A stretch of 64,000 nucleotides of DNA from assembly GCA_026008535.1 (NCBI GenBank), contig BRKX01000011.1, positions 47,290,183-47,354,182 of the forward strand, read 5' to 3'. How positions within the stretch are numbered: the stretch's first letter is position 1; every line of letters begins with the position of its first letter. A program made the position numbers and the translations under genes. Shown one piece after another: positions 56,941 to 64,000 of this stretch. The notes beneath the pieces were generated by a model. It saw only the letters and a program-made list of their open reading frames with translations. It was not told the DNA's origin and searched no databases. The stretch is from Perilla frutescens (Eukaryota > Streptophyta > Magnoliopsida > Lamiales > Lamiaceae).

Positions 56941-59900
56941 ATTGTGTCATTTGGTTGTGTATTTCATAGTGTTTACTTGTTTCTCATTGATATGGTGATT
57001 CCAAATAAAGATATCTTTTAAATATATATTTGGTGCTCAAAAGAGAAAATGGAAAGAAAAGGATTAAAGGAGGCTGAAGTAATTTTAAGTCAACCTAGAT
57101 ATATATAGATAAATATGTCGAGTTGGTAGAAAAAAAATGGTTATATGAAGAGGAAAGATAACAGAGCTGGAAGATGAAATTGATGACAAACATTGAGTTA
57201 AAGGATGAAAAACACAATGAAAGTCACACAAGTAACAGGGCTAATCAAGAGAAAACGATTGAACATCTCGAATTAAAACCATTTACGGACGATGAATGAT
57301 CAATTTTGAAATTCTTGCTCGGAGGCCAGTGAGACATAGGTCCGGTCTTGAGTGAGGTAATAAGTGTTTGTAACAGTTTTGTGAGTTGAGGTTTTAGCAT
57401 TTTCATATGTTTGGCAAAGTCGAAGTAATATTTATATGATTTTGTAATCAATTATAGAAATTTCTTCTATATCAACATCGATATTACTGTGAGATCATAC
57501 AGATATATATTTTTTTTTCACTCCTAAATACACGAGTGAAAAATATAAAAAGTCGAAATGTACCCAACTTTTTAGTACTTTTTAAAAATTTTGAATATAT
57601 ATGAAAATTTGATATAAACCACATCCTTTTATCATATTCAATATTATCCTAACCAACATTGTATAATTATTTCGGAAAATAGTTTACAAGTTGACAAATC
57701 TTTTCGGAAAATAACTGAATATGTTAAAATTATCAAAAATAAAATAAAATGAAAGATCGTGTTTTTAATTACTATGTTTCAATATTAGGTGAAAATTATA
57801 AAATTGAGTAAACGTTGTATTAATTCATACAATCAAGTGAATGAATCATATAAAATATATAACGCAAATTATCCTATATATAAGATATGCATCAGACGGT
57901 TAACGCGTTGACCGGTCAATGTGCGTTAACCAAAGAAATGATCAAAACATGTTATATTTTTAGGGATATAAGTGATACTTTTTGAATTTTGAATAATACT
58001 TTTTAGTGTTACAATTTGTATTGATATTGACGAATTTGTCTGTCAACGCGTTTATAATCTCATGTGCACCTAGTACACAAAGACCTATCCAAAATATAAT
58101 TGTTTTTTGTTTTTCAATTTATAGTTTTGTATAATCTGAGTGAAAAAAAGTAATTAATTTTGGGCAAGTCTCTTGTACATAAGATGTACATCAGACGGTC
58201 AACGCGTGTTGACCCGGTCAATGCTTTGACCAAAAAATCTGTCAAAATTAGTACCATTCATAATACTGAAAAGTATCATTTCAAAGGCTCAAAAGTATCA
58301 TTTGTATCAATAAAAAGTATTGGCCAAATAAAAAACAAAGAAAAAACTGTAAAGATCAGTATCAATTGACATACTAAAAAGTATCATTCGAAATTAAAAA
58401 AAGTATCAATTGTATCCTTAAAAAGTATCAATTGTGTCATTTGGTTGTGTATTTCATAGTGTTTACTTGTTTCTCATTGATATGGTGATTCCAAATAAAG
58501 ATATCTTTTAAATATATATTTGGTGCTCAAAAGAGAAAATGGAAAGAAAAGGATTAAAGGAGGCTGAAGTAATTTTAAGTCAACCTAGATATATATAGAT
58601 AAATATGTCGAGTTGGTAGAAAAAAAATGGTTATATGAAGAGGAAAGATAACAGAGCTGGAAGATGAAATTGATGACAAACATTGAGTTAAAGGATGAAA
58701 AACACAATGAAAGTCACACAAGTAACAGGGCTAATCAAGAGAAAACGATTGAACATCTCGAATTAAAACCATTTACGGACGATGAATGATCAATTTTGAA
58801 ATTCTTGCTCGGAGGCCAGTGAGACATAGGTCCGGTCTTGAGTGAGGTAATAAGTGTTTGTAACAGTTTTGTGAGTTGAGGTTTTAGCATTTTCATATGT
58901 TTGGCAAAGTCGAAGTAATATTTATATGATTTTGTAATCAATTATAGAAATTTCTTCTATATCAACATCGATATTACTGTGAGATCATACAGATATATAT
59001 TTTTTTTTCACTCCTAAATACACGAGTGAAAAATATAAAAAGTCGAAATGTACCCAACTTTTTAGTACTTTTTAAAAATTTTGAATATATATGAAAATTT
59101 GATATAAACCACATCCTTTTATCATATTCAATATTATCCTAACCAACATTGTATAATTATTTCGGAAAATAGTTTACAAGTTGACAAATCTTTTCGGAAA
59201 ATAACTGAATATGTTAAAATTATCAAAAATAAAATAAAATGAAAGATCGTGTTTTTAATTACTATGTTTCAATATTAGGTGAAAATTATAAAATTGAGTA
59301 AACGTTGTATTAATTCATACAATCAAGTGAATGAATCATATAAAATATATAACGCAAATTATCCTATATATAAGATATGCATCAGACGGTTAACGCGTTG
59401 ACCGGTCAATGTGCGTTAACCAAAGAAATGATCAAAACATGTTATATTTTTAGGGATATAAGTGATACTTTTTGAATTTTGAATAATACTTTTTAGTGTT
59501 ACAATTTGTATTGATATTGACGAATTTGTCTGTCAACGCGTTTATAATCTCATGTGCACCTAGTACACAAAGACCTATCCAAAATATAATTGTTTTTTGT
59601 TTTTCAATTTATAGTTTTGTATAATCTGAGTGAAAAAAAGTAATTAATTTTGGGCAAGTCTCTTGTACATAAGATGTACATCAGACGGTCAACGCGTGTT
59701 GACCCGGTCAATGCTTTGACCAAAAAATCTGTCAAAATTAGTACCATTCATAATACTGAAAAGTATCATTTCAAAGGCTCAAAAGTATCATTTGTATCAA
59801 TAAAAAGTATTGGCCAAATAAAAAACAAAGAAAAAACTGTAAAGATCAGTATCAATTGACATACTAAAAAGTATCATTCGAAATTAAAAAAAGTATCAAT

Positions 59901-62900
59901 TGTATCCTTAAAAAGTATCAATTGTGTCATTTGGTTGTGTATTTCATAGTGTTTACTTGTTTCTCATTGATATGGTGATTCCAAATAAAGATATCTTTTA
60001 AATATATATTTGGTGCTCAAAAGAGAAAATGGAAAGAAAAGGATTAAAGGAGGCTGAAGTAATTTTAAGTCAACCTAGATATATATAGATAAATATGTCG
60101 AGTTGGTAGAAAAAAAATGGTTATATGAAGAGGAAAGATAACAGAGCTGGAAGATGAAATTGATGACAAACATTGAGTTAAAGGATGAAAAACACAATGA
60201 AAGTCACACAAGTAACAGGGCTAATCAAGAGAAAACGATTGAACATCTCGAATTAAAACCATTTACGGACGATGAATGATCAATTTTGAAATTCTTGCTC
60301 GGAGGCCAGTGAGACATAGGTCCGGTCTTGAGTGAGGTAATAAGTGTTTGTAACAGTTTTGTGAGTTGAGGTTTTAGCATTTTCATATGTTTGGCAAAGT
60401 CGAAGTAATATTTATATGATTTTGTAATCAATTATAGAAATTTCTTCTATATCAACATCGATATTACTGTGAGATCATACAGATATATATTTTTTTTTCA
60501 CTCCTAAATACACGAGTGAAAAATATAAAAAGTCGAAATGTACCCAACTTTTTAGTACTTTTTAAAAATTTTGAATATATATGAAAATTTGATATAAACC
60601 ACATCCTTTTATCATATTCAATATTATCCTAACCAACATTGTATAATTATTTCGGAAAATAGTTTACAAGTTGACAAATCTTTTCGGAAAATAACTGAAT
60701 ATGTTAAAATTATCAAAAATAAAATAAAATGAAAGATCGTGTTTTTAATTACTATGTTTCAATATTAGGTGAAAATTATAAAATTGAGTAAACGTTGTAT
60801 TAATTCATACAATCAAGTGAATGAATCATATAAAATATATAACGCAAATTATCCTATATATAAGATATGCATCAGACGGTTAACGCGTTGACCGGTCAAT
60901 GTGCGTTAACCAAAGAAATGATCAAAACATGTTATATTTTTAGGGATATAAGTGATACTTTTTGAATTTTGAATAATACTTTTTAGTGTTACAATTTGTA
61001 TTGATATTGACGAATTTGTCTGTCAACGCGTTTATAATCTCATGTGCACCTAGTACACAAAGACCTATCCAAAATATAATTGTTTTTTGTTTTTCAATTT
61101 ATAGTTTTGTATAATCTGAGTGAAAAAAAGTAATTAATTTTGGGCAAGTCTCTTGTACATAAGATGTACATCAGACGGTCAACGCGTGTTGACCCGGTCA
61201 ATGCTTTGACCAAAAAATCTGTCAAAATTAGTACCATTCATAATACTGAAAAGTATCATTTCAAAGGCTCAAAAGTATCATTTGTATCAATAAAAAGTAT
61301 TGGCCAAATAAAAAACAAAGAAAAAACTGTAAAGATCAGTATCAATTGACATACTAAAAAGTATCATTCGAAATTAAAAAAAGTATCAATTGTATCCTTA
61401 AAAAGTATCAATTGTGTCATTTGGTTGTGTATTTCATAGTGTTTACTTGTTTCTCATTGATATGGTGATTCCAAATAAAGATATCTTTTAAATATATATT
61501 TGGTGCTCAAAAGAGAAAATGGAAAGAAAAGGATTAAAGGAGGCTGAAGTAATTTTAAGTCAACCTAGATATATATAGATAAATATGTCGAGTTGGTAGA
61601 AAAAAAATGGTTATATGAAGAGGAAAGATAACAGAGCTGGAAGATGAAATTGATGACAAACATTGAGTTAAAGGATGAAAAACACAATGAAAGTCACACA
61701 AGTAACAGGGCTAATCAAGAGAAAACGATTGAACATCTCGAATTAAAACCATTTACGGACGATGAATGATCAATTTTGAAATTCTTGCTCGGAGGCCAGT
61801 GAGACATAGGTCCGGTCTTGAGTGAGGTAATAAGTGTTTGTAACAGTTTTGTGAGTTGAGGTTTTAGCATTTTCATATGTTTGGCAAAGTCGAAGTAATA
61901 TTTATATGATTTTGTAATCAATTATAGAAATTTCTTCTATATCAACATCGATATTACTGTGAGATCATACAGATATATATTTTTTTTTCACTCCTAAATA
62001 CACGAGTGAAAAATATAAAAAGTCGAAATGTACCCAACTTTTTAGTACTTTTTAAAAATTTTGAATATATATGAAAATTTGATATAAACCACATCCTTTT
62101 ATCATATTCAATATTATCCTAACCAACATTGTATAATTATTTCGGAAAATAGTTTACAAGTTGACAAATTTTTTCGGAAAATAACTGAATATGTTAAAAT
62201 TATCAAAAATAAAATAAAATGAAAGATCGTGTTTTTAATTACTATGTTTCAATATTAGGTGAAAATTATAAAATTGAGTAAACGTTGTATTAATTCATAC
62301 AATCAAGTGAATGAATCATATAAAATATATAACGCAAATTATCCTATATATAAGATATGCATCAGACGGTTAACGCGTTGACCGGTCAATGTGCGTTAAC
62401 CAAAGAAATGATCAAAACATGTTATATTTTTAGGGATATAAGTGATACTTTTTGAATTTTGAATAATACTTTTTAGTGTTACAATTTGTATTGATATTGA
62501 CGAATTTGTCTGTCAACGCGTTTATAATCTCATGTGCACCTAGTACACAAAGACCTATCCAAAATATAATTGTTTTTTGTTTTTCAATTTATAGTTTTGT
62601 ATAATCTGAGTGAAAAAAAGTAATTAATTTTGGGCAAGTCTCTTGTACATAAGATGTACATCAGACGGTCAACGCGTGTTGACCCGGTCAATGCTTTGAC
62701 CAAAAAATCTGTCAAAATTAGTACCATTCATAATACTGAAAAGTATCATTTCAAAGGCTCAAAAGTATCATTTGTATCAATAAAAAGTATTGGCCAAATA
62801 AAAAACAAAGAAAAAACTGTAAAGATCAGTATCAATTGACATACTAAAAAGTATCATTCGAAATTAAAAAAAGTATCAATTGTATCCTTAAAAAGTATCA

Positions 62901-64000
62901 ATTGTGTCATTTGGTTGTGTATTTCATAGTGTTTACTTGTTTCTCATTGATATGGTGATTCCAAATAAAGATATCTTTTAAATATATATTTGGTGCTCAA
63001 AAGAGAAAATGGAAAGAAAAGGATTAAAGGAGGCTGAAGTAATTTTAAGTCAACCTAGATATATATAGATAAATATGTCGAGTTGGTAGAAAAAAAATGG
63101 TTATATGAAGAGGAAAGATAACAGAGCTGGAAGATGAAATTGATGACAAACATTGAGTTAAAGGATGAAAAACACAATGAAAGTCACACAAGTAACAGGG
63201 CTAATCAAGAGAAAACGATTGAACATCTCGAATTAAAACCATTTACGGACGATGAATGATCAATTTTGAAATTCTTGCTCGGAGGCCAGTGAGACATAGG
63301 TCCGGTCTTGAGTGAGGTAATAAGTGTTTGTAACAGTTTTGTGAGTTGAGGTTTTAGCATTTTCATATGTTTGGCAAAGTCGAAGTAATATTTATATGAT
63401 TTTGTAATCAATTATAGAAATTTCTTCTATATCAACATCGATATTACTGTGAGATCATACAGATATATATTTTTTTTTCACTCCTAAATACACGAGTGAA
63501 AAATATAAAAAGTCGAAATGTACCCAACTTTTTAGTACTTTTTAAAAATTTTGAATATATATGAAAATTTGATATAAACCACATCCTTTTATCATATTCA
63601 ATATTATCCTAACCAACATTGTATAATTATTTCGGAAAATAGTTTACAAGTTGACAAATCTTTTCGGAAAATAACTGAATATGTTAAAATTATCAAAAAT
63701 AAAATAAAATGAAAGATCGTGTTTTTAATTACTATGTTTCAATATTAGGTGAAAATTATAAAATTGAGTAAACGTTGTATTAATTCATACAATCAAGTGA
63801 ATGAATCATATAAAATATATAACGCAAATTATCCTATATATAAGATATGCATCAGACGGTTAACGCGTTGACCGGTCAATGTGCGTTAACCAAAGAAATG
63901 ATCAAAACATGTTATATTTTTAGGGATATAAGTGATACTTTTTGAATTTTGAATAATACTTTTTAGTGTTACAATTTGTATTGATATTGACGAATTTGTC
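56941..64000. repeat. Tandem array of a 1,490-bp unit, nearly perfect, truncated by the window end
   Basis: Units start at 56941, 58431, 59921, 61411 and 62901; the last is cut at 1,100 bp. I noticed one difference between units (C to T at 62170). Each unit holds an AT-rich unique part (first 940 bp), an inverted partial copy of the GTTGACC MITE family (unit positions about 945-1140), and a second copy in opposite orientation (about 1222-1490) that is cut at the unit boundary in 'aaaagtatcaattg'. No promoter, rRNA or coding domain was recognised. The 68-69 codon frames repeated in each unit show no protein-like signs. Confidence 0.95.

Noticed and set aside
57245..63411. 68- and 69-codon frames repeated five times in the terminal array
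   Set aside because: They simply recur with the 1,490-bp unit, and the plus-strand one lies in MITE sequence. No start context or protein family supports coding.

Overview
The window is nuclear DNA of a flowering plant, almost certainly a eudicot. The evidence is spliced genes with GT-AG introns, an AT-rich background, plant-only families (cinnamate 4-hydroxylase, NETWORKED actin-binding protein), and plant-type Helitron, MULE, hAT and Stowaway elements plus an endogenous caulimovirid. An asterid or Lamiales host would fit, but that is a guess.

Layout. 1-4341 (minus) is the 5' part of a Helitron carrying a decayed replication protein A (RPA1-like) gene with two zinc-ribbon modules. 5137-9192 (plus) is an intact nine-exon eIF2-beta gene whose last intron holds five or six tandem C/D-box snoRNA-like units. 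13411-15438 (plus) is a two-exon NETWORKED-4-like gene. 16156-24398 (minus) is a 14-exon DEAD-box RNA helicase whose large sixth intron contains a 1.65 kb terminal-inverted-repeat element. 24632-32408 is a nested composite: outer inverted repeats, a solo LTR, a broken ZAT-like C2H2 zinc-finger gene, and inside that gene a 4.2 kb MULE with its own damaged transposase. 32859-33921 is a second, shorter MULE-type element holding a GC-rich, gene-like fragment. 34900-41640 is gene-poor and holds relic MITEs, a Helitron with a nested MITE, and tandem repeats. 41848-43804 (plus) is an intact three-exon CYP73A gene with lignin-type AC promoter elements. About 44177-51240 (plus) is a decayed endogenous pararetrovirus. 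51700-56940 holds large degenerate tandem repeats and a hAT-type MITE. 56941 to the window end is an almost perfect 1,490-bp tandem array that runs off the edge.

Four genes look functional: eIF2-beta, the NET4-like gene, the RNA helicase and CYP73A. They are ordinary single-copy housekeeping or phenylpropanoid genes and form no pathway together. NET4-like and the helicase are convergent. Everything else is mobile or repetitive DNA, in several cases with host gene fragments inside. Exon boundaries were read by eye from reading frame and splice consensus; every exon of the four intact genes keeps frame to a family-typical length.
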